NCBI GenBank assembly: GCA_902565935.1
Contig: CACFGT010000012.1
Location: 1 to 47,284 of the forward strand
DNA length: 47,284 nucleotides
Source: an uncultured Pelagibacteraceae bacterium
GTDB lineage: Bacteria; Pseudomonadota; Alphaproteobacteria; Pelagibacterales; Pelagibacteraceae
Direction of reading: 5' to 3'
Below, one piece after another: positions 31,505 through 40,713 of this stretch. Every line of letters begins with the position of its first letter. Position 1 is the stretch's first letter. Position numbers and translations under genes: made by a program. Below the pieces are notes generated by a model. That model saw only the letters and a program-made list of their open reading frames with translations. It made no database searches and was not told the origin of the DNA.

Positions 31505-32757
31505 TAATTAACTCTTCTTATTTTAGCACCAACTTTTTTCAGTTTTTTCTCAATATGCTCATATCCTCTATCAAGATGATAAATTCTATTAATTATAGAT
31601 TTGCCTTTTGCATTTAAAGCTGCAAGAACTAAAGATACTGAGGCTCTTAAATCTGTGGCCATTAATTCTGCACCAATAAAATTTGTTTTACCTGAAATAG
31701 ATGCAACATTTCCTTTGATAGATATATTTGCTCCCATTCTATTTAGTTCTGCTACGTGCATAAATCGATTTTCAAATATGTCCTCCTTTATATATGAACA
31801 CTTTTTTGCTTTACACAATAGAACCATAATTTGAGCTTGTAAGTCTGTTGGAAATCCTGGATAGGGAGCTGTTTTTAAATTTATATTTTTTATTTCACCA
31901 TTACCTGTTATGTTTATTGAGTTTCTCTTTAATTTAATTTTAGCTCCAATTTTTTTGAGAATATTTATCTCTGTTTTAATTGTACTTGGATTAAGATTTT
32001 GAATTGTTAAATTTCCGTTGGTAAGAACAGCTGCAATTAAATACGTTCCAGCTTCAATGCGATCAAACATAACTGCGTAAGAGGTATCTTTAATTTTAGA
32101 TACACCAATAATTTTTATTTTCCTTTTTGAAATCCATTTAATATCACATCCTGCTTTTTTTAAAAAATTTACTAAATCATTTATTTCTGGTTCAATAGCA
32201 CAATTTGATAAAATTGTTTCTCCCTTTGCAAAACAAGCAGCAATAATCAAATTTTCGGTTGCTCCAACTGAAATTTTTGAAAATTTTATTTTAGATCCTC
32301 TTAATCCTTTTGGTGCATTAGCATAAACGTATCCTTCAAGAATTTTAAAATTTACACCAAGTTTTGAAAGTGCTTTCAAATGAATATCGACAGGTCGTGT
32401 ACCAATTGCACATCCTCCAGGTAGAGATACTTTAGCAGAACCAAATTTAGCCAATAAAGGTCCTAAAACTAAAATTCCTGCACGCATTGTTTTAACTAAA
32501 TTATATGATGCAAATTTTTTAAATTGATTTGAATTATCAATATTAATTTTATTATTAACAAATTTAATCTTTGAACCTAAAGATCTTAATAATTCAATCA
32601 TGGTCTCTATATCCTTTACTTTTGGAACATTAGATAGATTTATTTTTTTATTAGATAAAAGAGTAGCCGCAAGAATTGGGAGAGAGGCATTTTTAGAGCC
32701 TGAAATTTTAACCTGTCCTCTGAGCTTATTTGCTCCAAAGACTTCTAATTTTTGCAT
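31504..32757 (-). CDS. murA: UDP-N-acetylglucosamine 1-carboxyvinyltransferase
   Basis: First committed step of peptidoglycan synthesis. ISGSKNASLPILAATLL near residue 18 holds the catalytic Lys-Asn pair. TMRAGILVLGPLLAKFG follows, then the PEP loop LPGGCAIGTRPVDIH with the active Cys, which implies fosfomycin sensitivity. PYPGFPTDLQAQ, IFENRFMHVAELNRMGA and TDLRASVSLVLAAL complete the set. Length 417 aa is standard. Motifs are near canonical. It is followed without a gap by DUF2948 and preceded by dcd 2 bp upstream. The organism therefore makes a cell wall. Confidence 0.97.
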   Translation of the reverse strand: MQKLEVFGANKLRGQVKISGSKNASLPILAATLLSNKKINLSNVPKVKDIETMIELLRSLGSKIKFVNNKINIDNSNQFKKFASYNLVKTMRAGILVLGPLLAKFGSAKVSLPGGCAIGTRPVDIHLKALSKLGVNFKILEGYVYANAPKGLRGSKIKFSKISVGATENLIIAACFAKGETILSNCAIEPEINDLVNFLKKAGCDIKWISKRKIKIIGVSKIKDTSYAVMFDRIEAGTYLIAAVLTNGNLTIQNLNPSTIKTEINILKKIGAKIKLKRNSINITGNGEIKNINLKTAPYPGFPTDLQAQIMVLLCKAKKCSYIKEDIFENRFMHVAELNRMGANISIKGNVASISGKTNFIGAELMATDLRASVSLVLAALNAKGKSIINRIYHLDRGYEHIEKKLKKVGAKIRRVN

Positions 32758-32759
32758 TG

Positions 32760-33314
32760 TTATACTTTTGGTAAAGTTACACCTGTTTGACCCATATATT
32801 TTCCATCTCTGTCCGCGTAAGTGATCTCAGGATCCTCATTTCCTTTTAAGAAAATAAATTGTGCAACACCCTCATTTGCGTAGATCTTAGCTGGCAATGG
32901 TGTAGTATTTGAAAATTCAAGAGTAACGTATCCTTCCCAACCAGGCTCTAAAGGTGTTACATTTACAATGATACCACATCGAGCATATGTTGATTTTCCT
33001 AAACAAATAACTAATACATTATTAGGTATTTTAAATTTTTCTACTGTTCTAGCTAATACGAATGAGTTAGGAGGGATAATACATTCTGATGTATTTTTAG
33101 TAACAAAATTAGAAGGTTTAAAATTTTTAGGGTCGACAATCTCTGAGTTTACATTTGTAAATATCTTAAATTCATCCGATACTCTTGCATCATAACCAAA
33201 CGACGATAGTCCATAAGAGATGCTATTTCCTCTTATTTGTTTTTCCTCAAATGGGGAAATCATTTTTTTTTCTACCGACATCTTCTTTATCCATTTATCT
33301 GATAGAACTGACAT
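32760..33314 (-). CDS. dcd: dCTP deaminase
   Basis: Deaminates dCTP to dUTP, feeding dTMP synthesis. [50 protein letters not shown], the catalytic stretch [11 protein letters not shown] with its Glu, and GVAQFIF are near identical to the alphaproteobacterial family. The 184-aa length is right. Its start overlaps a small basic ORF, and an unusually long A-rich leader lies upstream. Because this gene is so well kept, the motif losses elsewhere are not a general feature of every protein here. Confidence 0.97.
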   Translation of the reverse strand: MSVLSDKWIKKMSVEKKMISPFEEKQIRGNSISYGLSSFGYDARVSDEFKIFTNVNSEIVDPKNFKPSNFVTKNTSECIIPPNSFVLARTVEKFKIPNNVLVICLGKSTYARCGIIVNVTPLEPGWEGYVTLEFSNTTPLPAKIYANEGVAQFIFLKGNEDPEITYADRDGKYMGQTGVTLPKV

Positions 33315-33414
33315 AATCCTTTTTCTTTTTATTTTTTTTTTGAAATAATTTCCTTTTTTTTAAATTTTTTTTTAAAGCTATACCAAGTCTTTCATTATTA
33401 GATTTTATTTTCAT
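33295..33414 (-). CDS. Small 39-aa basic protein, conserved-looking
   Basis: Reads [20 protein letters not shown] then [19 protein letters not shown]. The core [15 protein letters not shown] resembles a short motif (xxLxxALRxNLxRRKxQxR) seen in small alphaproteobacterial proteins. The ATG overlaps the stop of the 66-aa gene as ATGA, a strong sign of translational coupling. The frame ends 20 bp inside dcd. It contains runs of up to ten A on the coding strand, so slippage or assembly error may alter its end. Function unknown; RNA or ribosome association would suit the charge. Confidence 0.55.
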   Translation of the reverse strand: MKIKSNNERLGIALKKNLKKRKLFQKKNKKKKDYVSSIR

Positions 33415-33611
33415 TCTTTATTAGGATTTGTCAAAAAATCTAAGGTAATTGGTTTTGAAGCATCTAGAGTTTTTGCTTTATTGTCTTCTTTTTTTGGGCC
33501 TTCTTTTGCTAATCTTTTTGCTTTTTTTTCTGCTAATTTTCTTTCTCTCTTAGCTTGTTTCTCCATCAGCTTAGCAGATTTCGTTGATTTATAATCGTAA
33601 TGAATGCCCAT
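33411..33611 (-). CDS. Small 66-aa Lys/Glu-rich protein of unknown function
   Basis: Highly charged helix (AKLMEKQAKRERKLAEKKAK, residues 13-32) followed by a polar tail ending [13 protein letters not shown]. The helix pattern and hydrophilic composition resemble short alphaproteobacterial hypothetical proteins. It has no membrane segment. It is the first gene of the small-ORF/dcd/murA run, coupled to the following ORF by ATGA. The upstream spacer before tRNA-Thr (33612-33715) probably holds the promoter, but I see no clear boxes. Confidence 0.65.
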   Translation of the reverse strand: MGIHYDYKSTKSAKLMEKQAKRERKLAEKKAKRLAKEGPKKEDNKAKTLDASKPITLDFLTNPNKE

Positions 33612-33715
33612 AAAATTTCCTTGTGTAGATATAATTCATATTACAAAAAAAATTAAGGCAATAATTTGAAAAAAATGCACTATATTGTTGAAAAAAATAT
33701 TACATTGTAAATATT

Positions 33716-33789
33716 GCCCTCATAGTAAAGTGGTATAACGCATCAATGGTAAGGATGAGTCTCAAGTTCGATTCTTGGTGAGGGCACCA
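33716..33789 (+). tRNA. tRNA-Thr(GGT), with mismatches
   Basis: Acceptor GCCCTCA/TGAGGGC is perfect, T-loop TTCGATT canonical, anticodon loop ATGGTAA (GGT), A73 and encoded CCA. Odd points: position 31-39 in the anticodon stem is A-G, and the D-stem GTA/AAC has an A-A. Its own spacer sits upstream; downstream, 9 bp away, the membrane-protein gene ends on the other strand. Probably functional, but with weak stems. Confidence 0.9.
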
Positions 33790-33798
33790 AATTAAATA

Positions 33799-35067
33799 TT
33801 ACTCAATAAATTTTTTGTGAAATTGTATGATTGGATTATCTTGTAAAATTCTAAACCCACTAAATCCAAAAATTATTTTTGATGAATTATAGATAATTTT
33901 GTACAAAGTATTTGTAGCAATATCACCGCTGATTAAAGTTTTGGGATTCCAAGAAAAAGCAAAAAGGTAAAATACTAAAATAAGCAAAAATTTTTTTTTT
34001 GAGAAAATTTTTACAAATGAATGATTGTCAAAATTAGTACTGATTACTTTTTCTTTTAAAAAATAAAGATATAATAATATTGATAAAGAATAAGTTATAT
34101 TCATCCAGCGACCCCAGTCATGTCCAAATGCAAAAAGAAGAAGGATTGGGATATAAAGACAAATAAATAAACTTAAAGGTGAAAAATATTTAGTCACAAA
34201 ATTTTCATTAATAATAAAACGATTTTTATAAAGTGAAAGATGCAGAGGAAAAAAACCAATCAAAAAAACAATTATGTATCTAAAATATTCGGGAAAAAAA
34301 TTTACTTCTTTATGAATATAGAATGTGTCAAAGTATATGGTATTTTTTATTAAAAGATCTGCTGACATATAACATCTTTCTTCAAATTGATTTATTAAAA
34401 AAGAACACATTTCAGTGTGTCCTTGTTTACTTAGTGGAAATAAAAAAATGATTATAATCACAAAAATTGAGGAAGAAAAAATTATTGGTAATTTAATTAA
34501 GACATCTGAAAAAGAAAAAAATTTATTTTTATTGATTAGGATCACTGCAAAAAAAGGCGCAAATAGTATTATTTGTTCCCAAATCAGACATAATACTGGA
34601 AAAAAAATAAAAATAATTGAATTTAAAATTGCTGGTCTAAATTCTTTTCCTGAAAAAAAAAGAATAGAAATAAAAAACAAAAATATCAGAACTTCTTTTC
34701 TTCCTAACGCCTCAAGTTCTGCGAGAGGATAAATTAAAAAAAGCGGAGAAAATAGAGCAAATATTTGAATTATATTAAATTTTAAGTCTTTAACATAATA
34801 ATATAAGAGAATTGTAAAAATTGAACTATTAAAAACTTGTATAAAAAAAATTGAGTCTCTTAAAGGAATTGAAAATATATTAGCAAAAAAAATATTTACT
34901 TCACCACCTAAGCCTCTTCTTGTAAAACCACCTTGATAATTTATCAACCATTCAGAAATTGACGTATCTGTTCCAACATCATGCTTATAATATAAATAAA
35001 AAATTGAAAAAGAGATAATGAATATTAGATATAATAAAAATTTATTTTTTATAGAAATGTTATCCAT
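33799..35067 (-). CDS. Multi-span membrane protein, possibly glycosyltransferase-like, unknown function
   Basis: A 422-aa protein with about ten hydrophobic segments (for example residues 11-28, 75-95, 100-120, 130-145, 150-175, 190-215 and more to about 385). An extracytoplasmic N-terminal loop contains EWLINYQGGFTRRGLGGE, a motif I associate with polytopic EpsG/GT-C-like proteins of unknown role. It has no clear catalytic motif. It is coupled to the VTT protein by a 1-base overlap. A role in envelope polysaccharide is only inferred from shape and from glycan genes elsewhere in the window. Confidence 0.7.
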   Translation of the reverse strand: MDNISIKNKFLLYLIFIISFSIFYLYYKHDVGTDTSISEWLINYQGGFTRRGLGGEVNIFFANIFSIPLRDSIFFIQVFNSSIFTILLYYYVKDLKFNIIQIFALFSPLFLIYPLAELEALGRKEVLIFLFFISILFFSGKEFRPAILNSIIFIFFPVLCLIWEQIILFAPFFAVILINKNKFFSFSDVLIKLPIIFSSSIFVIIIIFLFPLSKQGHTEMCSFLINQFEERCYMSADLLIKNTIYFDTFYIHKEVNFFPEYFRYIIVFLIGFFPLHLSLYKNRFIINENFVTKYFSPLSLFICLYIPILLLFAFGHDWGRWMNITYSLSILLYLYFLKEKVISTNFDNHSFVKIFSKKKFLLILVFYLFAFSWNPKTLISGDIATNTLYKIIYNSSKIIFGFSGFRILQDNPIIQFHKKFIE

Positions 35068-35801
35068 TAGTCTTTATAAAAAAACTTTCTCAAATATATT
35101 GTGATTAAAACTAAGCAAATAAAAAAAATTAAGGGAAAATAAATATTTGGAGATGAGATTAAATCAATCACTGTAGGAGCCTCTAAATTTTGATCGATAA
35201 TTTTTTCTAATCCACTTCCAATTGAACAAATTAAAAAAAGTGAAGGAATGATACCAATAAAAGTTGCCCAAAAAAAATTCAATACTTTTACATTGAAAAT
35301 ACAAGGCAAAACATTTGAAATTGCAAACGGAATACCTCCAATCAGCCTATATACTAAAAGATAAACAAATTCAGATTTTTTAAATTTAGCATCTAAGTTT
35401 TTATATTTTTCCAAAAATTTTTCTTTAATAATCTCTTTTAGAAAAAAATTTGCAAAAATGTATAGAACAGTTGCGCCAATTGATAATCCTATAACTAGTA
35501 ATAATGTTCCGATCCACTTGCCAAAAATAAAACCTGCAAAAATAGCAACTGGTGAACCAAATCCAGCAGCTAAAACCCATACGATTGTGAATAAGACAAA
35601 AATTGACGCTAAAAGAAATAAATTTGATTGTCTTAATTCAATAAAATAATTTCTATTATTTTTGATAAATTCATAACTTGTTATTTCCTGGAAAGAAAAT
35701 TTTGAAAAAAAAAAATATAAAAACAAACTCACAAATATTAAGTAAAATAATCCTATGTATAATTTAATTTTTTTAGTATTTTCCATTATTTGACAACTCA
35801 A
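35067..35801 (-). CDS. TVP38/TMEM64 (VTT domain) family membrane protein
   Basis: DedA-superfamily inner-membrane protein, probably about 6 spans. VTT features: AAGFGSPVAIFAGFIFG (about residues 77-93), then IGLSIGATVLYIFANFF, and YRLIGGIPFAISNVLPCIFNV followed by FWATFIGIIPSLF. The family is thought to act in lipid or undecaprenyl-phosphate movement across membranes. Length is 244 aa from 35801; an in-frame ATG at 35786 (MENTKKIKL) is the more likely start. It ends 1 bp into the next membrane gene, so they form a two-gene operon divergent from rpmH. Confidence 0.88.
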   Translation of the reverse strand: MSCQIMENTKKIKLYIGLFYLIFVSLFLYFFFSKFSFQEITSYEFIKNNRNYFIELRQSNLFLLASIFVLFTIVWVLAAGFGSPVAIFAGFIFGKWIGTLLLVIGLSIGATVLYIFANFFLKEIIKEKFLEKYKNLDAKFKKSEFVYLLVYRLIGGIPFAISNVLPCIFNVKVLNFFWATFIGIIPSLFLICSIGSGLEKIIDQNLEAPTVIDLISSPNIYFPLIFFICLVLITIYLRKFFYKD

Positions 35802-35884
35802 TTTTAAAATCTTCTATTTGCTATTTATATAATTAAATATATAAAGGGCAAAATTTTTAAAGTTAAATATACTTAGTAAAAGTT

Positions 35885-36046
35885 ATGAAAAGAACATTTC
35901 AACCAAAAAAAGGGAAGAGACTTAAAAAACACGGTTTTAGATCAAAAATGAAGACTAAAGGTGGAAGAAAACTGCTAAAGAGAAGAAGAGCAAGAGGTAG
36001 AAAAAATTTAACAGTATCGTCCACTGTAAAAAGAAAAAAAAAGTAG
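35885..36046 (+). CDS. rpmH: 50S ribosomal protein L34
   Basis: A 53-aa basic protein beginning [20 protein letters not shown] and continuing [19 protein letters not shown], the hallmark L34 sequence. The C-terminal tail ([13 protein letters not shown]) is longer than E. coli L34 (46 aa), as in other SAR11-like sequences. It is first in the conserved rpmH-rnpA-yidD-yidC group. Its promoter must lie in the 83-bp spacer divergent from the VTT gene. Too short to stand out in a simple ORF scan, but certain by sequence. Confidence 0.97.
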   Translation: MKRTFQPKKGKRLKKHGFRSKMKTKGGRKLLKRRRARGRKNLTVSSTVKRKKK

Positions 36047-36056
36047 ATTTAAGTTA

Positions 36057-36398
36057 ATGAAAAGCAAAATAGTTGCTCTTTCTAGGAATCAAGATTTTAA
36101 AGATCTAATTAATGAAAAAAAAATCACTAATAAATATGTGACTATTTTTTTTGGTAAATTAAAAAATAAAAATTTTAAAGAACTCAATATTTCTTTTGTA
36201 ACTAAAAAAAAGATAGGAAATGCAGTCAAACGAAACAAAATAAAAAGAAGACTTAAAAATATTATTAATCTTGCTGTCAAAAAAATTAGTGTAAAATTTG
36301 AATATTCATATCTTGTTATTGCTAAGCCAACTATGCTAAATAATGACTATACAAATATAAAAGAAACCTTATTTCAGGATCTTAAAAAAATTAAATAA
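36057..36398 (+). CDS. rnpA: Ribonuclease P protein component
   Basis: Protein subunit that helps the RNA subunit process tRNA 5' leaders. The RNP core is visible in [21 protein letters not shown] (residues about 49-68) with the conserved KRNKIKRRL helix. Length 113 aa is standard. It lies 10 bp after rpmH, the typical arrangement, and its last base overlaps yidD's ATG (36398). Confidence 0.95.
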   Translation: MKSKIVALSRNQDFKDLINEKKITNKYVTIFFGKLKNKNFKELNISFVTKKKIGNAVKRNKIKRRLKNIINLAVKKISVKFEYSYLVIAKPTMLNNDYTNIKETLFQDLKKIK

Positions 36399-36637
36399 TG
36401 AATATTTTTACTTACATATTAATTAAAACTATCAAATGTTACCAATTTCTATTTAGTCCTTTGTTAGGTAATTCTTGTAGATACTTCCCATCTTGTTCAG
36501 AATATAGTATTCAATCTTTAAAAACTTTTGGTTTTTTTAAGGGGTTATATTTATCATTAAAAAGAATTTTATCATGTCATCCATGGAGCGATGGCGGATT
36601 TGATCCAGTAAAAAAGCAGTTAAAGGTTAAGAAATAA
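36398..36637 (+). CDS. yidD: Membrane protein insertion efficiency factor
   Basis: Small membrane-associated helper of Yid[20 protein letters not shown] (residues 22-40) has the family Cys pattern, followed by [20 protein letters not shown]. Length 79 aa normal. One-base overlaps with rnpA before and yidC after show a coupled operon. Confidence 0.95.
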   Translation: MNIFTYILIKTIKCYQFLFSPLLGNSCRYFPSCSEYSIQSLKTFGFFKGLYLSLKRILSCHPWSDGGFDPVKKQLKVKK

Positions 36638-38316
36638 TGGACTCAAAGAATGTAATAGCTGCAATTGCTTTATCCACAGCTGTAATTGTTTTATATTCAT
36701 TATTTTTTTTACCAGAACAAAAATCAAAAAATCAAAATATAGTAGATAACACCAAAGTAGAACAAAGCTCTGATGCTCCAAGCCTGGAACAAAAAGATAC
36801 TTTAGTTTCAATTTCAAGAGATGAAGCGTTAAGTCAAAGTGAAAGAATTCAATTTGAAAATAGTAATATCATTGGATCAATATCCTTGAAGGGTGCCTCT
36901 ATAGATGATTTAACTTTTAAAAAATATAAAATAAGTCTTGATAAAGAAGATAAAGTAACTTTACTAGGTCCAAGAAATATTAACAATGGTTATCTTATAG
37001 ATAGCGGTTTTGTTACATCTGATAAAAATATTAATGTACCAAATTCAGAGACTGTTTGGTCATTTGAAGGTAATAATAAGCTCACTGATAAATCTCCAAT
37101 TAAATTATCGTGGACTAACAATCAAGGTTTAATATTTAAGAAAGAAATATCTTTAGATGATGAATATCTTTTCACAGTCAAACAAAAAATAATAAACAAA
37201 ACTAACAATAAATATGATTTTTATTCTTATGGACAGATAATAAGAAATGAAATTCCAGAAATAATCGATTTTCTGATTCTTCATGAAGGTTTAATTGCGA
37301 CTTTAGATGATGAATTAATAGAAGAAGATTATGATGATATTCAAGAAAAAAAATTTGCTAAGATTGCTAAAAAAGGCTGGTTAGGTATAAGTGATAAATA
37401 TTGGATTACCTCATTAATACCTCCAAAAGATAAAGAATTTAAAACAACTTTTGATTATAAAAATAAATTTAGGGCAAATTTTATTACTACTGATCCATTA
37501 GAATTAAACAGCAATAGTTCAATTGAGGAAGAATTAAAGGTCATTGTTGCTGCGAAAAGAGTTGATGTAATTGATGGTTATGCTGAAAGACTAAATATTG
37601 AAAAATTTGATTTAGTTATTGATTGGGGATTTTTATATTTTATTACTAAACCTTTATTTTATGGAATTGATTATTTCTTTAAGCTTCTTGGAAATTATGG
37701 TCTGGCAATTATTGCTATTACAATTTGTATTAGATTAGCATTTTTTCCGCTGGCAAATTTCTCATTCAGAAGTATGGCTAAAATGAAAGCACTTCAACCT
37801 GAAATGGTTAGACTAAAAGAGTTACACAAAAACGACAAGATGAAATTACAACAGGCTATGATGTCACTTTATAAGAAAGAAAAGGTTAACCCAATGTCAG
37901 GATGTTTGCCAATTTTAGTTCAAATACCTGTCTTTTTTGCTCTGTATAAAGTTTTATTTGTAACTATTGAAATGAGACAAATGCCATTTTATGGATGGAT
38001 CGCCGACTTAAGCGAGCGTGACCCAACCAGCATTTTCAATTTATTTGGTTTACTACCATATGATGTTCCAAGTTTTTTAGTAATAGGAGCATGGCCTGTA
38101 GCAATGGGTGTATCAATGTATATACAACAAAAACTTAACCCAGCACCTACTGATGCTATGCAAGCTAAAATTTTTGCATTCTTTCCACTTTTTTTAACAG
38201 TTATACTTGCACCATTCCCAAGTGGTTTAGTAATTTATTGGACAGTAAATAATATTTTAACTATGGCTCAGCAAGTATTTATCATGAAGAGAACAACAAT
38301 AAAAACTGTAACTTAA
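36637..38316 (+). CDS. yidC: Membrane protein insertase YidC
   Basis: Inserts and folds inner-membrane proteins, alone or with Sec. N-terminal span (about residues 5-23), large periplasmic domain (about 60-335) and the 60KD_IMP core with five spans: YGLAIIAITICIRLAFFPLANFS near 360, then MKALQPEMVRLKELH, NPMSGCLPILVQIPVFFALYKVL, and FPLFLTVILAPFPSGLVIYWTVNN. The conserved Arg in the hydrophilic groove (ICIRLAF) is present. Length 559 aa matches proteobacterial YidC. The next gene is argB; engB, often found here in alphaproteobacteria, is absent from this spot. Confidence 0.96.
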   Translation: MDSKNVIAAIALSTAVIVLYSLFFLPEQKSKNQNIVDNTKVEQSSDAPSLEQKDTLVSISRDEALSQSERIQFENSNIIGSISLKGASIDDLTFKKYKISLDKEDKVTLLGPRNINNGYLIDSGFVTSDKNINVPNSETVWSFEGNNKLTDKSPIKLSWTNNQGLIFKKEISLDDEYLFTVKQKIINKTNNKYDFYSYGQIIRNEIPEIIDFLILHEGLIATLDDELIEEDYDDIQEKKFAKIAKKGWLGISDKYWITSLIPPKDKEFKTTFDYKNKFRANFITTDPLELNSNSSIEEELKVIVAAKRVDVIDGYAERLNIEKFDLVIDWGFLYFITKPLFYGIDYFFKLLGNYGLAIIAITICIRLAFFPLANFSFRSMAKMKALQPEMVRLKELHKNDKMKLQQAMMSLYKKEKVNPMSGCLPILVQIPVFFALYKVLFVTIEMRQMPFYGWIADLSERDPTSIFNLFGLLPYDVPSFLVIGAWPVAMGVSMYIQQKLNPAPTDAMQAKIFAFFPLFLTVILAPFPSGLVIYWTVNNILTMAQQVFIMKRTTIKTVT

Positions 38317-38343
38317 TACTTAGTCAACAGTTAATAATTTGAA

Positions 38344-39192
38344 ATGGATATTAAAAAAATATTACCTAAAGATGGACCTCCAATAAATGAGGTTTCCAAA
38401 TATATAGAAAAATATAAAAACGAATTAATAGTAATCAAATATGGCGGAAACGTTTTTATCGATAGAAATATTTTCAATAATTTTATTACTGATATAAATA
38501 TTTTAAATAAATTAGGTATTTCAATTGTAGTTGTTCATGGCGGTGGTCCAAGAATAAAAAGAGAATTAGAGAAATCAAATATTGAGTCTAAATTTATTAG
38601 AGGCTTAAGAGTAACCGATGAAAAAATTATAAATATAGTTGAAAATGTTCTAATTGACTTTAATAATGATATTGTAAATTCTTTAATTCAGAAGGGATCT
38701 GAAGCTATTTCAATACACACAAGAAATAACAATATTATTGAGGTTGTTCCAGAAGTAGAGGAACTAGGCTTTGTAGGAATACCAAATAAAATAAATAGTA
38801 CATTTTTAATAAACACAATTAAAAAAAACAAAATTCCGATTATTTCACCATTAGGCCTAGGTAAAGATAATCAAACATACAACATAAATGGAGATACTGC
38901 GGCAGGAGCAGTTGCAAAATCTTTAAAATCTAGAAGATTACTCCTGATGACAAATGTTGAGGGAGTTTTAAATAAAGAAAAAAAACTAATTGAAGAAATT
39001 TCTTCATTAGAAATTTTACAAATGATCGAAAATCAAATTATCACTGAAGGTATGATCCCAAAAATAAACACATGTTTGGACGCAGTTAATAATGGAGTTA
39101 CAGCTGTTGGAATAATTGATGGTAGAAAGCAACACTCAATACTATTTGAAATTTTTTCCGACAAAGGATCTGGAACATTAATAAGAAAATGA
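38344..39192 (+). CDS. argB: Acetylglutamate kinase
   Basis: Phosphorylates N-acetylglutamate in arginine synthesis. IKYGGNVF near 31, VVVHGGGPR (62-70), GLRVTDE near 87, TNVEGVL near 205 and GMIPK near 239 define the amino-acid-kinase fold. Deviations: the substrate-binding stretch AVGLSGKDG reads AISIHTRNN (121-129), and NADTxA reads NGDTAA. Length 282 aa is normal. The downstream HAD gene overlaps by 4 bp. Like argF, it keeps the frame but loses some hallmark residues. Confidence 0.92.
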   Translation: MDIKKILPKDGPPINEVSKYIEKYKNELIVIKYGGNVFIDRNIFNNFITDINILNKLGISIVVVHGGGPRIKRELEKSNIESKFIRGLRVTDEKIINIVENVLIDFNNDIVNSLIQKGSEAISIHTRNNNIIEVVPEVEELGFVGIPNKINSTFLINTIKKNKIPIISPLGLGKDNQTYNINGDTAAGAVAKSLKSRRLLLMTNVEGVLNKEKKLIEEISSLEILQMIENQIITEGMIPKINTCLDAVNNGVTAVGIIDGRKQHSILFEIFSDKGSGTLIRK

Positions 39193-39881
39193 AAAATATA
39201 AAAGAGATGAAATATCTCCTATTAGATCTTGATGGTGTTTGCTATGGAAAACATAATAATTATTCATTAGAAAGAGTATTTGGTCAAGTATCTAAAAGAA
39301 TGACAATGTTTATTTCTGACAGACTTAAAATAAATACAGAGGAAGCAAAAAAATTACAAACTAATTATTTCTATAAATATAATACTAGCTTAAATGGTCT
39401 TATGATACATCATAACATACCTCCAGATGAATTCTTAAAATTTGTTCACACGATAGACCTTTCTTTTATGAAAGAAGATAAAGTTATGCGAAACGAGCTA
39501 GAAAAATTAGATATGGAAAAATTTATCTTTACAAATGGAAGTGCTGAACATGCTGAAAATATTTTAACACATTTGGGTGTGTATGATCTTTTTGGAAGAG
39601 ACAAGGTTTTTGATATAAAAGACGCTAAATATGTTCCAAAACCTGAGGCTAAAACATTTGATTTAATGGTTAAAAAATTTGGTATCGAACCAAAAAAGAC
39701 CATTTATGTTGAGGATATTGCTAAAAATCTAAGTATTGGTTATGAGCGCGGATGTACAACTGTTTGGTTAATAAACGATGAGCACTTTGGAAAAATGGAC
39801 TCTGATAAAAATTATATTTCTCATAAAATTGAAAATCTGTCTTTATTTCTTAAAGAAATAAGGTTATTAAAAAGTCAATAA
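39189..39881 (+). CDS. HAD-family pyrimidine 5'-nucleotidase-like hydrolase
   Basis: Haloacid-dehalogenase phosphatase resembling the SDT1-type pyrimidine 5'-nucleotidase group. Motif I LLDLDGVCY (residues 10-18) with the nucleophile Asp, motif II FTNGSAEH (near 113), motif III KPEAKTFD with the Lys, and motif IV VEDIAKNL. Length 230 aa is typical. It sits between argB and dapD, a known alphaproteobacterial order. Its start overlaps argB (ATGA). Substrate is not proved. Confidence 0.88.
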   Translation: MKNIKEMKYLLLDLDGVCYGKHNNYSLERVFGQVSKRMTMFISDRLKINTEEAKKLQTNYFYKYNTSLNGLMIHHNIPPDEFLKFVHTIDLSFMKEDKVMRNELEKLDMEKFIFTNGSAEHAENILTHLGVYDLFGRDKVFDIKDAKYVPKPEAKTFDLMVKKFGIEPKKTIYVEDIAKNLSIGYERGCTTVWLINDEHFGKMDSDKNYISHKIENLSLFLKEIRLLKSQ

Positions 39882-39884
39882 ATT

Positions 39885-40712
39885 ATGTCTTTAGAAAAAA
39901 TTATTACTGATGCGTGGGAAAAACGGGATCAAATAAATCAAAATTCTGACCAAAACATAAAAGATGCTATCGATCAAGTAATTATAGATCTAGATAGTGG
40001 CAAGTCCAGAGTGGCTGAAAAAATTAATGGTGAGTGGATAACACATCAATATTTAAAAAAAGCAATCATGTTAAGTTTTAGAATTTATCCGATGGAAAAT
40101 TTAAATGGCCCTTATAGTAGCTGGTATGATAAATCTCATTTATTGAAAGGTAAGACTGCCGGATGGTCAAAAGAAGATCATGAAAAAGCTGGTTTTAGAA
40201 TGGTGCCTAATTCGCCAGTTAGAAAAGGATCATTTGTTGGAAAAAATGCTGTTTTAATGCCATGTTATGTAAACATTGGAGCGTACATAGATGAAGGAAC
40301 AATGATAGATACATTTGCTAGAGCAGGTAGTTGTTGTCAAATTGGAAAAAACTGCCACATATCTGCTGGTTCAGGGGTTGGAGGAGTTTTGGAACCCGCT
40401 CAAGCGTTACCAACAATAATTGAGGATAATGTTTTTTTAGGAGCTATGTCTGAAGTAGTTGAGGGTGTTATTGTCGGAGAAGGCTCAGTTTTAAGTATGG
40501 GTATGTATATTGGCCAATCGACGAAAATAGTTGATAGAAAAACTGGGAAAATTACATATGGTAAAATTCCTCCCTACTCGGTAGTTGTCCCAGGTTCATT
40601 ACCTGATAAAAATAATTCTTCTGCACCATCACTATATTGTGCTGTAATAATTAAACAAGTTGATGAAAAAACAAGATCAAAAACATCTATCAACGATCTT
40701 TTAAGAGACTAA
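39885..40712 (+). CDS. dapD: Tetrahydrodipicolinate N-succinyltransferase
   Basis: Adds succinyl from succinyl-CoA in the lysine/DAP pathway. Left-handed beta-helix C-terminal half, with [22 protein letters not shown] (split: residues 123-144), GVLEPAQA and [13 protein letters not shown]. The usual DTWATVGSCAQIG reads [13 protein letters not shown] (142-154), SGGVGIGG reads SAGSGVGG (160-167), EPLQA reads EPAQA, and GARSEV reads GAMSEV. Catalytic Asp142 and Glu190 are kept. Length 275 aa is normal. Two bases separate it from dapE. Confidence 0.93.
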   Translation: MSLEKIITDAWEKRDQINQNSDQNIKDAIDQVIIDLDSGKSRVAEKINGEWITHQYLKKAIMLSFRIYPMENLNGPYSSWYDKSHLLKGKTAGWSKEDHEKAGFRMVPNSPVRKGSFVGKNAVLMPCYVNIGAYIDEGTMIDTFARAGSCCQIGKNCHISAGSGVGGVLEPAQALPTIIEDNVFLGAMSEVVEGVIVGEGSVLSMGMYIGQSTKIVDRKTGKITYGKIPPYSVVVPGSLPDKNNSSAPSLYCAVIIKQVDEKTRSKTSINDLLRD

Positions 40713-40713
40713 A

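Noticed and set aside
33315..33410. Simple poly-A/poly-T spacer without genes
   Set aside because: One frame through the A-rich tract is open, coupled by ATGA to the gene before it and carries a recognisable short motif, so it is listed as a small gene.
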